From Zygnema cylindricum (taxonomy: Eukaryota > Streptophyta > Zygnematophyceae > Zygnematales > Zygnemataceae): DNA of 64,000 nucleotides. The stretch lies in assembly GCA_037447655.1 (NCBI GenBank), contig JBBHKE010002690.1:146166-210165 (forward strand), given 5' to 3'. The notes under the pieces are model-generated. The model was given only the letters and a program-made list of their open reading frames with translations. It had not been told where the DNA came from and ran no database searches. The position numbers were made by a program, and so were the translations under genes. Of this stretch, positions 1-13,900 are shown in pieces (position 1 is the first letter of the stretch; every line of letters starts with the position of its first letter).

Positions 1-3000
1 AATTTAAGTAACAATTATTGGTATCGCTAACACTTTGTGAAATTTAGGTATCAATTTATATTATCGCTAATAGTTTGTGTAATTTAGATAACAATTCGTG
101 TTATCCCTAATTGTTTCTGTAATTTAGTTAACAATTCCTGTTACCGATAATAGTTTGTGTAATTTAGTTAACAATTATTGAAATCGCTAATTGTTTGTGT
201 AATTTAGGTAACAATTCTTGTTATCGCAAATAGTTTGTGTAATTTAGGTAACAATTCTCGTTATCGCTAACTGTATGTGTAATTTAGGGAAAAATTCTTG
301 TTATCGCTAACAGTTAATGTAATTTAGGTAACAATTCGTGTTATTGCTAACTGTTTGTGTTATTTAGGTAACAATTCTTGTTATCGCTAATTGATTGTGT
401 AATTTAGGTATCAATTCCTGTTATCGCTAATAGTTTGTGTAATTTAGGTAACAATTTTTGTTATCGCTAATTGTTTGTTTAATTTAGGTAACAATTCTTT
501 TTAACCCTAATAGTTTGTGTTATTTAGATTACAGTTCATATTATCGCTAAAATTTTGTGTAATATAGATAACAATTCCTGGTATTGCTAACTGTTTCTGT
601 AATTTAGGTAACAATTCTTGTTATCGCTAACAATTTTGTGAAATTTAGGTAACAATTTCTGTTATCGCTATTAGTTTGTGTAATTTAGGTAACAATTTTT
701 GTTATCGCTAACTGTATGTGTAATTTAGTGAAAAATTCTTGTTATCGCTAACAGTTAATGTAATTTAGGTAACAATTCGTGTTATTGCTAACTGTTTGTG
801 TTATTTAGGTAACAATTCTTCTTATCGCTAATTGATTGTGTAATTTAGGTATCAATTCCTGTTATCCCTAATAGTTTGTGTAATTTAGGTAACAATTTTT
901 GTTATCGCTAATTGTTTGTTTAATTTAGGTAACAATTCTTGTTATCCCTTATAGTTTGTGTTATTTAGATTACAGTTCATATTATCGCTAAAAGTTTGTC
1001 TAATATAGATAATAATTCTTGGTATCGCTATTTGTTTGTGTAATTTAGGTAACAATTCCTGTTATCGCTAACAATTTTGTGAAATTTAGGTAACAATTCC
1101 TGTTATCGCTATTAGTTTGTGTAATTTAGGTAACAATTCTTGTTATCGCTAACAGAATGTGTAATTTAGGGAAAAATTCTTGTTATCGCTAGCAGTTTGT
1201 GTAATTTAGAGAACAATTCCTGTTATCGCTAACTGTTTGTGTAATTTAGGTAACAATTATTGTTATCGCTAATTGTTTGTGTAATATAGGTATCAATTCT
1301 TGTTATCGCTAATAGTTTGTGTTATTTAGATAAAATTTCATATTATTGCTAACAGTTTGTGTAATTTAGATAACAATTATTGTTATCGCTAACTGTTTCT
1401 GTCATTTAGGTAACAATTCGTGTTATCGCTAACAATTTGTGTAATTTAGGTAACAATTTCTGTTATCGATAATAGTTTGTGTAATTTAAGTAACAATTCT
1501 TGTTATCGCTAATAGTTTCTATAATATAGGTAACAACTCTTGTTATCGGAAACTGTTTGTGGAATTTTGGCAACAATTCCTGTAATCGCTAATTGTTTGT
1601 GCAATTTAGGTAACAATTCTTGTTATCGCTAATTGTTTTTGTAATTTAGGTAACAATTCTTGTTATCGCTAATAGTTTCTATAATTTAGGTAACAACTCT
1701 TGTTATGGCTAATAGTTTGTGTAATTTAGGTAATAATTCCTATTATCGCAAATATTTTGTGTAATTTAGGTAACAATTCCTGTTTTGCTAACAATTTGTG
1801 TAATTTAGGTATTAATTCTTGTTATTGATAATTGTTTGTGTAATTTAGGTCACAATTCTTGTTATCGCTTAGAGTTTATGTAATTTAGATTACAATTCCT
1901 ATTATCGCTAACAATTTGTGTAATTTAGATAACAATTCCTGTTATCGCTAACTGTTCTGTAATTTAGGTAACAATTTCTGTTATCGCTAACAGTTTGTGT
2001 AATTTAGGTAACAATTCCTGTTATCGCTAATAGTTTGTGTAATTTAGGTAACAATTTTTGTTATCGCTAACAGTTTGTGTAATTTAGGTAACAATTATTG
2101 TTATCGCTAACAGTTTGTGTAATTTAGGTAACAATTATTGTTATCGCAAACTATTTGTGTAATTTAGGTAACAATTATTGTTATCGCTAATTGTTTGTGT
2201 AATTTAGGTAACAATTCCTGTTATCGCTAATAGTTTGTGTAATTTAGGTAACAATTTTTGTTATCGCTAACAGTTTGTGTAATTTAGGTAACAATTATTG
2301 TTATCGCTAACAGTTTGTGTAATTTAGGTAACAATTATTGTTATCGCAAACTATTTGTGTAATTTAGGTAACAATTATTGTTATCGCTAATTGTTTGTGT
2401 AATTTAGGTAACAATTCCTGTTATCGCTAATAGTTTTTGTAATTTAGGTAGCAATTGTTGTTATCGCTAACTGTTGGTGTAATTTAGGTAACAATTCTTG
2501 TTATCGCTAACTGTTTGTGTAATTTAGGTAACAATTCTTGTTATCGCTAATAGTTTGTGTAATATAGGTAACAATTCTTGTTATCGCTAATAAGTTGTGT
2601 AATTTAGGTAACAATTCTTGTTATCGCTAACTGTTTGTGTAATTAAGGTAACAATTCCTGTTATCGCTAACAGTTTGTGTAATTTAGGTAACAAATCCTG
2701 TTATCGCTAACAGTTTGTATAATTTAGGTAACAATTCTTGTTATCGTTAATTGTTTGTGTAATTTAGATAACAATAATTGTTATCGCTAACTGTTTTTTT
2801 AATTTAGGTAACAATTCTTGTTATCGCTAACAGTTTGTGTAATTTAGGTAACAATTATTGTTATCACTAACTGTTTGTGTAATTTAGGTAACAATTCTTG
2901 TTATCGCTAACAGTTTGTGTAATTTAGGTAACATTTAATGTTATCGCTAACTGTTTGTGTAATTTAGGTAACAATTTTTGTTATCGCTAATAAGTTGTGT

Positions 3001-6000
3001 AATTTAGGTAACAATTCTTGTTATTGTTAACAGTTTGTGTTGATTTAGGTAACAATTCTTCTTATCGCTAATTGTTTGTGTAATTTAGATAAAAAATCTT
3101 GTTATCGCAATTAGTTTGTATAATTTAGGTAACAGCTCTTGTTATCGCTAACTGTTTGTGTAATTTAGGTCACAATTGTTGTTATCGCAAACTATTTGTG
3201 TAATTTAGGTTACAATTCTTGTTATTGCTAACAGTTTGTGTAATTTAGGTAACAAATCATGTTATCGCTAACTGTTTGGGTAATTTAGCTAACAATTGTT
3301 GTAATCGCTAATTGTTTGTGTAATTTAGGTAACAATTCTTGTTATCGCTAATAGTTTGTGTAATTTAGGTAACAATTCTTGTTATCGCTAACAGTTTGTG
3401 TAATTTAGGTAACAATTCCTATTATCGCTAACAATTTGTGTTATTTAGGTAACAATTCCTGTTATCGCTAACTGTTTTTGTAATTTAGGTAATAATTCTT
3501 GTTATCGCTAATTGTTTGTGTAGTTTACCTAACAATTTCTTTTATCGCTAATAGTTTGTGAAATTTAGGTAACAATTCTTGTTATCGCTAATTGTTTGTG
3601 TAATTTAGGTAACAATTCTTGTTATCGCTAATTGTTTGTGTAATTTAGGTATCAATTCTTGTTATCGCTAATAGTTTCTTTAATTTAGGTAACAACTGTT
3701 GTTATCGCTAACAGTATGTGTAATTTAGGAAACAATTCTTGTTATCGCTAACTGTTTGTGCAATTAAGGTAAAAATTATTGTTATCGCTAACTGATTGTG
3801 TAATTTAGGTAACAATTCCTGTTATTGCTTAGTGTTTGAGTTATTTAGGTAACAATTCTTGTTTTCCCTAATTGTTTGTGTAATTTAGGTAACAATTCTA
3901 GTTATCACTTATAGTTTATGTAATTTAGGTAACTATTCTTGTTATCGCTAATAGTATGTGTAATTTAGGTAACAATTCTTGTTATCGCTAATAGTTTGTG
4001 TAATTTAGGTAACAATTCATGTTAGAGCAAACTGTTTGTGTAATTTCGGTAACAATTCTTGTTATCGCTTACAGTTTGTGTAATTTAGGTAACAATTCCT
4101 GTTATCGCTAACTATTTGTGTAATTTAGGTAACAATTATTGTTATCACTAATTGTTTGTGTAATTTAGGTAACAATTCTTGTTATCGCTAACAGTTTGTG
4201 TAATTTAGGTAACAATTCTTGTTATCGCTAAATGTTTGTGTAATTTAGGTAACAATTCATGTTAGAGCAAACTGTTTGTGTAATTTCGGTAACAATTCTT
4301 GTTATCGCCAACAGTTTGTGTAATTTAGGTAACAATTCCTGTTATCGCTAACTATTTGTGTAATTTAGGTAACAATTATTGTTATCACTAATTGTTTGTG
4401 TAATTTAGGTAACAATTCTTGTTATGGCTAACAGTTTGTGTAATTTAGGTAACAATTCTTGTTATCGCTAAATGTTTGTGTAATTTAGGTTACAATTCTT
4501 GTTATCCTTAAAAGTTTGTGTAATTTAGATCACAATTCCTGTTATCGCTAATAGTTTGTGTAATTTAGATAACAATAACTGTTATCGCTAACAGTTTCTG
4601 TAATTTAAATAACAATTCTTGTTATCGTTAACAGTTTGTGTAATTTAAATAACAATTCTTGTTATCGCTAACTGTTTGTGTAATTTAGGTTACAATTCTT
4701 GATATCGCTAACAGTTTGTGTAATTTAGGTAACAATTTTGATATCGCTAATTGGTTGTGTAATTTAGGTAACAATTCCTGTTATCGCTAATAGTTTGTGT
4801 AATTTAGGTAACAATTCTTCTTTACACTAATTGTTTGTGTAATTTAGGTAACAATTTTTGTTATCGCTAATAGTTTGTGTAATTTAGGTAACAATTCTTG
4901 TTATCGCCAATAGTTTGTGTAATTTAGGTAACAATTCATGTTAGCGCAATATGTTTATGTAATTGAGGTAACAATTCTTGTTATCGCTAACAGTGTGTGT
5001 AATTTAGGTAACAAATCCTGTTATCGCTAACTGTTTAGGTTATTTAGGTAACATTTTTGTTATCGCTAATTGTTTGTGTAATTTAGGTAACAATTCTTGT
5101 TATCGCTAATAGTTTGTGTAATTTAGGTGAAAATTCCTGTTATTGCTAACAATTTGTGTAATTTAGGTAACAATTCCTGTTATCGCTAAAAGTTTGTGTA
5201 ATTTAATTAACAATTCATGTTATCGCTAACAGTTTGTGTAATTTAGGTAACAATTCCTGTTATCGCTAACTGTTTTTTTAATTTTGGTTACAATTCTTGT
5301 TATCGCTAATTGTTAGTGTAGTTTAGCTAACAATTCCTTTTATTGTTAACAGTTTGTGTACTTTAGGTAACAATTCTTGTTATCGCTAATTGTTTCTGTA
5401 ATTTAGGTAACAATTCTTGTTATCCCTAACTCGATGTGTAATTTAGATTACAATTTATGTTATCGCTTACAGTTTGTGTAATTTATTGACAACTCTTGTT
5501 ATCGCTAACAGTATGCGTAATTTAGGTAACAATTCATGTTATCGCTTATAGTTTGTGTAATTTAGGTAACAATTCCTGTTATCGCAAACTGTTTGTGTAA
5601 TTTAGGTAACAATTCCTGTTTTCACTAAAAGTTTGTTTTATTTAGGTAACAACTCTTGTTATCGCTAATTGTTTGTGTAACTTAGGTATCAATTCTTGTT
5701 ATCATTAACTATTTGTGTAATTTAGGTAACAATTTTTCTTATTGAAAATTGTTTGTGTAATTTAGATAAGAATTCCTGTTATCGCTAATAGTTTGTATAA
5801 TTTAGGTAACAATTTTTGTTATCGCTTATAGTTTGTGTAATTTAGGTAACAACTCTTGTTATCGCTAATTGTTTGTGTAATTTAGATAAGAATTCTTGTT
5901 ATCGCTAATTGTTTGTGTAATTTAGGTAACAATTCTTGTTATCGCTAACTTTTTGTGTAATTTAGGTAACAATTCCTATTATCACTAATTGTTTGTGTAA

Positions 6001-9000
6001 TTTAGGTAACAATTCATGTTATTGCTAATAGTTTGTGTAATTTAGGTATAATTCCTGTTATTGCTAACTGTTTGTGTAATTTAGGTAACAATTTTTGTTA
6101 TCGCTAATTGTTTGTGTAATTAAAGTAACAATTCCTGTTATCGATAATAGTTTGTGTAATTTAGGTAACAATTCTTGTAATCGCTAATAGTTTTTGTAAT
6201 TAAGGTAACAATTCTTGTTAACGCTAATAGTTTCTGTAATTTAGGTAACAATTCATGTTAGCGCAATCTGTTTGTGTAATTTAGGTAACAATTCTTGTTA
6301 TCGCTAAATATTGTGTAATTTAGGTAACAATTCTTGTTATCGCTAATTGTTTGTGAAATTTAGGTAACAATTCTTGTTATAGCTAACAGTTTGTGTAATT
6401 TAGGTAACAATTCCTGTTATTGCTAACTGTTTTTGTCATTTAGGTAACAATTCTTGTTATCGCTAACAATTTGTGTAATTTAGGTAACGATTCATGTTAT
6501 CGCTAATAGTTTGTGTAATATAGGTAACAATTCTTGTTATCGCTAACAGTTTGTGTAATTTAGGTAACAATTCCTGTTATTGCTAACTGTTTTTGTAATT
6601 TAGGTAACAATTCTTGTTATCGCTAATTGTTTGTGTAGTTTAGTTAACAATTCCTTTTATCGCTAATAGTTTGTGTAATTTAGGTAACAATTCTTGTTAT
6701 CGCTAATTGTTTGTTTAATTTAGGTAACAATTCTTGTTATCCCTAACTATTTGTGTAATTTAGATTACAATTCCTGTTATCGCTGACACTTTGTGTAATT
6801 TAGATAACAACTCTTGTTATCGCTAACTGGTTGTGTAATTTAGGTAACAATTCCTGTTATCGCTAACTGTTTCTGTAATTTAGGTAACAATTCCTGTTAT
6901 TGCTAAATTCTTATTGAAAATTGTTTGTGTAATTAAGATAAGAATTCATGTTATCGCTAATAGTTTGTATAATTTAGGTAACAATTTTTGTTATCGCTTA
7001 TAGTTTCTGTAATTTAGGTAACAACTCTTGTTATCGCTAATTGTTTGTGTAATTTAGATAAGAATTCTTGTTATCGCTAATTGTTTGTGTAATTTAGGTA
7101 ACAATTCTTGTTATCGCTAACTTTTTGTGTAATTTAGGTAACAATTCCTATTATCACTAATTGTTTGTGTAATTTAGGTAACAATTCATGTTATTGCTAA
7201 TAGTTTGTGTAATTTAGGTATAATTCCTGTTATTGCTAACTGTTTGTGTAATTTAGGTAACAATTTTTGTTATCGCTAATTGTTTGTGTAATTAAAGTAA
7301 CAATTTCTGTTATCGATAATAGTTTGTGTAATTTAGGTAAAAATTCTTGTAATCGCTAATAGTTTTTGTAATTAAGGTAACAACTCTTGTTAACGCTAAT
7401 AGTTTCTGTAATTTAGGTAACAATTCATGTTAGCGCAATCTGTTTGTGTAATTTAGGTAACAATTCTTGTTATCGCTAAATATTGTGAAATTTAGGTAAC
7501 AATTCTTCTTATCGCTAATTGTTTGTGAAATTTAGGTAACAATTCTTGTTATCGCTAACAGTTTGTGTAATTTAGGTAACAATTCTTGTTATCGCTAACA
7601 ATTTGTGTAATTTAGGTAACAATTCATGTTATCGCTAATAGTTTGTGTAATATAGGTAACAATTCTTGTTATCGCTAACTGTTTTTGTAATTTAGGTAAC
7701 AATTATTGTTATTGCTAATAGTTTGTTTAATTTAGGTAACAATTCTTGTTATCGCTAATAGTTTGTGTAATTTAGGTGAAAATTCTTGTTATCGCTAACT
7801 GTTTGTCTAATTTAGGTAACAATTTTTGTTATTGCTAACAGTTTGTGTAATTTAGGTAACAATTCCTGTTATTGCTAACTGTTTTTGTAATTTAGGTAAC
7901 AATTATTGTTATCGCTAATTGTTTGTGTAGTTTAGTTAACAATTCCTTTTATCGCTAATAGTTTGTGTAATTTAGGTAAATATTCTTGTTATCGCTAATT
8001 GTTTGTTTAATTTAGCTAACAATTCTTGTTATCTCTAACTGTTTGTGTAATTTAGATTACAATTCCTGTTATCCCTGACACTTTGTGTAATTTAGATAAC
8101 AATTTTTGTTATCGCTAGTTATTTGTGTAATTTAGGTAACAATTTCTGTTATCGCTAATAGTTTGTGTAATTTAGGTAACAATTCCTGTTATTGCTAAAA
8201 GTTTGTGTAATTTAGGTAACAATTCCTTTATCTCTAATAGTTTGTGTAATTTAGGTAACAATTCTTGTTATCGCTAACTCTTTGTGTAATTAGGTAACAA
8301 TTCTTGTTATCGCTTACATTTTGTGTCATTTAGGTAACAATTGTTGTTATCGCTAAATGTTTATGTAATTTAGGTAACAATTCTTGTTATCGCTAATTGT
8401 GTTTGAAATTTAGGTAACAATTCTTGTTATCGCTAATAGTGTGTGTAATTTAGGTAGCAATTGATGTTATCGTAAACTGTTTGTGTTATTTAGGTAACAA
8501 TTCCTGTTATTGCTAACAATTTGTGTAATTTAGGTAACAATTCTTGTTATCGCTAATTGTTTATGTAATTTAGGTAACAATTCGTGTTAGCACAAACTAT
8601 TTGTGTAATTTAGGTAACAATTCTTGTTATCGCTAACAGTTTGTGTAATTTAGGTAACAATTCGTGTTATCCTTAACTGTTTATGTAATTTAGGTAACAA
8701 TTCTTGTTATCGCTAATAGTGTGTGTAATTTAGGTAACTATTCCTGTTATCGCTAACTGTTTGTGAAATTTAGGTTACAATTCTTGTTATTGTAATTGTT
8801 TGTGTAATTTAGTTAACAATTTATGTTATCGCTTTTAGTTTGTGTAATTTAGGTAACAATTCTTGTTATCGCTAACAATTTGTGTAATTTAGGTAACAAT
8901 TCCTGTTATCGCTAATAGTTTGTGTAATTTAGGTAATATTCCCATTATCGCTAACAGTTTGTGTAATTTAGGTAACTATTCCTGTTTCCGCTAACTGTTT

Positions 9001-10577
9001 TTGTAATTTAGGTAACAATTCTTGTTATCGCTTACAATTTGTTTAATTTAGGTAACAATACCTGTTATCACTAATAGTTTGTGTAATTTAGGTAACAATA
9101 CTTTTTATTGCTAACTGTTTATGTAATTTAGGTAACAATTTTTGTTATTGCTAACAGTTTGTATAATTTAGGTAAAAATTCCTGTTATCGCTAACTGTTT
9201 CTATAATTTAGGTAACAGTTCTTGTTATTGCTAACAGTTTCTGTAATTTAGGTAACAATTTTTGTTATCGCTAACTGTTTGTGTAATTTATGTAACAATT
9301 CTTCTTATCGCTAATTGTTTGTGTAATTTTGGTAACAATTTATGTTATCGCTTATAGTTTGTGTAATTTAGGTAACAATTCTTGATATCGCTAACAATTT
9401 GTGTAATTTAGGTAACAATTCCTGTTATCGCTAAAAGTTTGTGTAATTTAGGTAACAATTCCTGTTATCGCTAACAGTTTGTGTAATTTAGGTAACAATT
9501 CTTGTTATCTCTATTTGTTTGTGTATTTTAGGTAACAATTCCTTTATCACTAATAGTTTGTGTAATTTAGGTAACAATTCCTATTAACGCTTATAGTTTG
9601 TGTATTTTAGGTAACAATTTTTGTTATCGCTAACTGTTTGTGTAATTTAGGTAACATTTCCTGTTATCGCTAAAAGTTTGTGTAATTTAGGTAACAATTC
9701 CTTTATCACTAATAGTTTGTGTAATTACGCTAACAATTCTTGTTATCGCTAACTGTTTGTGTAATTTAGGTAACAATTTTTGTTGTCGCTAATAGTGTGT
9801 GTAATTTAGGTAGCAATTCATGTTATTGTAAACTGTTTGTGTAATTTAGGTAACAATTCTTGTTATCGCTAACAATTTGTGTAATTTAGGTAACAATTCC
9901 TGTTATCGCTAAAAGTTTGTGTAATTTAGGTAACAATTCTTGTTATCGCTAACAGTTTGTGTAATTTAGGTAACAATTCTTGTTATCGCTAACTGTTTAT
10001 GTAATTTAGGTAACAATTCTTGTTATCCCTAACAGTATGCGTAATTTAGGTAACAATTCCTATTAACGCTTATAGTTTGTGTATTTTAGGTAACAATTTT
10101 TGTTATCGCTAACTGTTTGTGTAATTTAGGTAACATTTCTTGTTATCGCTAAAAGTTTGTGTAATTTAGGTAACAATTCCTTTATCACTAATAGTTTGTG
10201 TAATTACGCTAACAATTCTTGTTATCGCTAACTATTTGTGTAATTTAGGTAACAATTTTTGTTGTCGCTAATAGTGTGTGTAATTTAGGTAGCAATTCAT
10301 GTTATTGTAAACTGTTTGTGTAATTTAGGTAACAATTCTTGTTATCGCTAACAGTTTGTGTAATTTAGGTAACAATTCCTGTTATCGCTAACTATTTGTG
10401 TAATTTAGGTAACAATTCCTGTTATTGCCAACAGTTTGTGTAATTTAGGTAACAATTTTTGTTATCGCTAGTTATTTGTGTAATTTAGGTAACAATTTCT
10501 GTTATCGCTAATAGTTTGTGTAATTTAGGTAACAATTCCTGTTATTGCTAAAAGTTTGTGTAATTTAGGTAACAATT
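1..10577 (+). repeat. Satellite A block 1 (40-bp tandem repeat, A1 form)
   Basis: Uninterrupted head-to-tail array of a 40-bp AT-rich monomer. Each monomer begins AATTTAGGTAACAATT, continues with a variable CTTG/CCTG/TTTG/ATTG step, has a core TTATCGCTAAC, and ends AGTTTGTGT. Rare monomers differ by 1-2 bases, so the register drifts slowly. Monomers differ mainly at a few fixed variable sites (CTTG/CCTG, AACAG/AATAG/AACTG/AATTG). Multi-monomer blocks are duplicated, which is higher-order structure (see findings). No open reading frame of note is present. There is no unique spacer between repeats, so it is a satellite and not a CRISPR-like array. Function unknown; a centromeric or heterochromatic role is inference. 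Confidence 0.97.
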
Positions 10578-10643
10578 GTGTTTGATAATCTCTATTTCCT
10601 TAACAATGGATTTAATGTGTTTGAAAATCGTTATTGTCCTTAA
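10578..10643 (+). repeat. Satellite B fragment at assembly gap 1
   Basis: Sat A stops inside AACAATT and changes to a different 40-bp unit with the words AACAATGGATTTAATGTG, TTTGACAATCG and TTATTGTCCTT. The same unit is seen more fully at 41837-42236. Only about one and a half units remain before the run of Ns. Confidence 0.85.
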
Positions 10644-10653
10644 NNNNNNNNNN
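10644..10653. other. Assembly gap (10 N), gap 1
   Basis: Ten consecutive Ns immediately after sat B. The fixed length suggests a placeholder of unknown true size. What follows is LTR-like unique sequence, so the two sides need not be adjacent in the genome. Confidence 0.99.
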
Positions 10654-10947
10654 ACACATCCCGGCGGTTACTTACATCTGCACTATTCTTAGTGGGCCTA
10701 AAAATCCCATATCTATAACAATAACCTGTTATAACAATATCTATACCCTAAAAATCCGGGTGATTCTTATCACGTCTACATTCATTGGCGGCCCTACACA
10801 CTAATTAACTTAAAGATATCAATTCGGGTAGATACTACAAAAATCATCTACACTAAATTTGGTCAATATTGAACAGTTGGTATTCTAAAAAATATTCTAA
10901 GTTCTAGACTCAAATTTCTAAGACTTACTAAAGCTTACTTTTCAATA
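10654..10947 (-). mobile_element. Probable LTR-A fragment (minus strand, 5' end of LTR)
   Basis: A non-satellite stretch of about 290 bp between gap 1 and sat A. Read on the minus strand from 10947 it begins TATTG and then has AAGCTTTAGTAAGTC. This resembles the start of the other LTR-A copies (TGTTG, then GAAAGCTTTAGTCCTC) and is followed by a CTTAG-type word. It directly abuts sat A on the right, as expected for an LTR insertion boundary. The rest is AT-rich and not recognisable. The assignment rests on the terminal 25 or so bases only. Confidence 0.4.
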
Positions 10948-13900
10948 ATTTAGGTAGCAATTTTTGTTATTGCTGACTGTTTTTGTAATTTAGGTAACAA
11001 TTCATTTTATTGCTAACTGTTTTGTAATTTAGGTAACAATTCATTTTATCGCTAACAATTTGTGTAATTTAGGTAACAATTGGTGTTATGGCTAATTGTT
11101 TGTGTAATTTAGGTAACAATTCTTGTTATCGCTAACTGTTTGTGTGATTTAGGTAACAATTCTTGTTATCGTAAATTGTTTGTGTAATTTAGGTAACAAT
11201 TCTTCTTATCGCTAGCAGTTTGTGGAATTTAGGTAACAGTTATTGTTATCGCTAATTGTTTGTGTTATTTAGGTAACAACTCTTGTTATAGTAACAATTT
11301 GTGTTATTTAGGTGACAATTCCTCTTATCGCTAACTGTTTCTGTAATTTAGGTAACATTTCCTGTTATCGCTAACACTTTGTGTAATTTAGGTAACAATT
11401 ATTGTTATCGCTAATTGTTTGTGTTATTTAGGTAACAACTCTTGTTATAGTAACAATTTGTGTTATTTAGGTGACATTTCGTCTTATCGCTAACTGTTTC
11501 TGTAATTTAGGTAACAATTCTTGTTATAGCTAATAGTTTGTGTAATTTAGGTGACAATTCGTGTTATCGCTAACTGTTTGGGTAATTTAGGTGACAATTC
11601 TTATTATCGCTAATTGTTTAGGTAAATTAGGTAAAAATTCTAGTTATTGCTAACAGTTTGTGTAATTTAGGTAATAATTCCTGTTATCGCTAACTGTGTG
11701 TAATTTAGGTGACAATTATTGTTATCGCTAACAGTTTGTGTAATTTAGGTAACAATTCTTGTTATTGCTTACTGTTTGTTTAATTTAGGTAACAATTCCT
11801 GTTATCGCTAACTATTTGTGTAATTTAGGTAACAATTGGTGTTATCGCTAACTGTTTGTGTAATTTAGGTAACAATTCTTGTTATCGCTAATTGTTTTTG
11901 TAATTTAGGTAACTTTGTGTTATTAAGGTAACAATTCTTGTTATCGCTAACAGTTTGTGTAATTTAGGTAATAATTCCTGTTATCGCTAACTGTTTGTGT
12001 AATTTAGGTGACAATTATTGTTATCGCTAACAGTTTGTGTAATTTAGGTAACAATTCTTGTTATTGCTAAATGTTTGTTTAATTTAGGTCACAATTCCTG
12101 TTATCGCTAACTATTTGTGTAATTTAGGTAACAATTCTTGTTATCGCTAAAAGTTTGTGTAATTTAGGTAACAATTCCTGTTATCGCTAACTCTTTGTGT
12201 AATTTAGGTAACAATTCTTCTTATCGCTAACAGTTTGTGTAATTTAGGTAACAATTGGTGTTATGGCTAACTGTTTGTGTAATTTAGGTGACAATTCTTG
12301 TTATTGCTAATTGTTTGTGTAATTTAGGTAACAATTCTTGTTATCGCTAACAATTTGTGTAATTTAGGTAACAATTCCCCTTATAACTAACTCTTTGTGT
12401 AATTTAGGTAACAACTGTTTTTATCAGTAGCTGTTTGTGGAATTTAGGTAACAATTATTGTTATCGCCGACAGTTTGTGTAATTTAGGAAACAATTCCTG
12501 TTATCGCTAACTGTTTGTGTAATTTAGGCAACAATTCTTGTTATCGCTAACAGTTTGTGTAATTTAGGTAACAATTCGTGTTATCGCTAACTGTTTTTGT
12601 AATTTAGGTAACAATTATTGTTATTGCTAATTGTTTGTGTAATTTAGGTAACAATTCTTGTTATTGCTAACAATATGTGTAATTTAGGTAACAATTCCTG
12701 TAATCGCTAACTGTTTCTGTAATTTAGGTAACAATTCTTGTTATAGCTAACAATTTGTGAAATTTAGGTAACAATTTATGTTATTGTTAACTGTTTGTAT
12801 AATTTAGGTAACAATTCTTGTTATAGCTAATTGTTTGTGTAATTTAGGTAACAATTCTTGTTATTGCTAACTGTTTGTGCAATTTAGGTAGATATTCCAG
12901 TTATCGCTAATTGTTTGTGCAATTTAGGTAACAATTCTTGTTATCGCTAACAATTTGTGTAATTTAGGTAACAATTCTTGTTATCGCTAACTGTTTCTGT
13001 AATTTAGGTAACATTTTTTGTTATTGCTAACTATTTGTGGAATTTAGGTTACAAATATTTTTATCGCTAACAGTTTGTGTAAATTAGGTACCAATTCTTG
13101 TTATCGCTATCTGTTTGTGTAATTTAGGTAGCAATTCTTGTTATCGCTAACAATTTGTGTAATTTAGGTAACAATTCTATCGCTAACTGTTTGTGTAATT
13201 TAGGTAGCAATTCTTGTTATCGCTAACAATTTGTGTAATTTAGGTAACAATTCCTGTTATCGCTAACGTTTTCTGTAATTTAAGTTACAATTCTTGTTAT
13301 CGCTAACTGTTTGAGTAATTTAGGTAACAATTCTTGTTATTGCTAACAATTTGTGTAATTTAGGTAACAATTCTTGTTAGCGCTAGCAGTTTGTGGAATT
13401 TATGTAAAATTCCTATTATCGCCAACTGTTTGTGTAATTTAGGTAACAATTATTGTTATTGCTAATTGTTTGTGTAATTTAGGCAACAATTCTTGTTATC
13501 GCTAACAATTTGTGTAATTTAGGTAACAATTCCTATAATCGTTAACTTTTGTGTAATTTAGGTAGAAATTTTATTTATCGCTAACTGTTTCTGTAACTTA
13601 GGAAACAATTCTTGTTATTGCTAACAGTTTGTGTAATTTAGGTAACAATTCCTGTTATCGCTAACTGTTTGTGTAATTTAGGTAACAATTCTTGTTATCG
13701 CTAACTGTTTTTGGAATTTTGGTAACAATTCGTGTTATCACTAACTGTTTGTGTAATTTAGGTAACAATTCTTGTTCTCGCTAACATTTTGTGTAATTTA
13801 GGTAACAACTCCTATTAATTCTAACTGTTTCTGTAATTTAGGTAACAATTCTTATTATCGCTAACAGTTTGTGTAATTTAGGTAACAATTTGTGTTATCG

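Noticed and set aside
1-10577. CRISPR-like array (regular 40-bp repeats)
   Set aside because: The repeats are directly adjacent without unique spacers and all positions align; this is a tandem satellite in a eukaryotic retroelement context.
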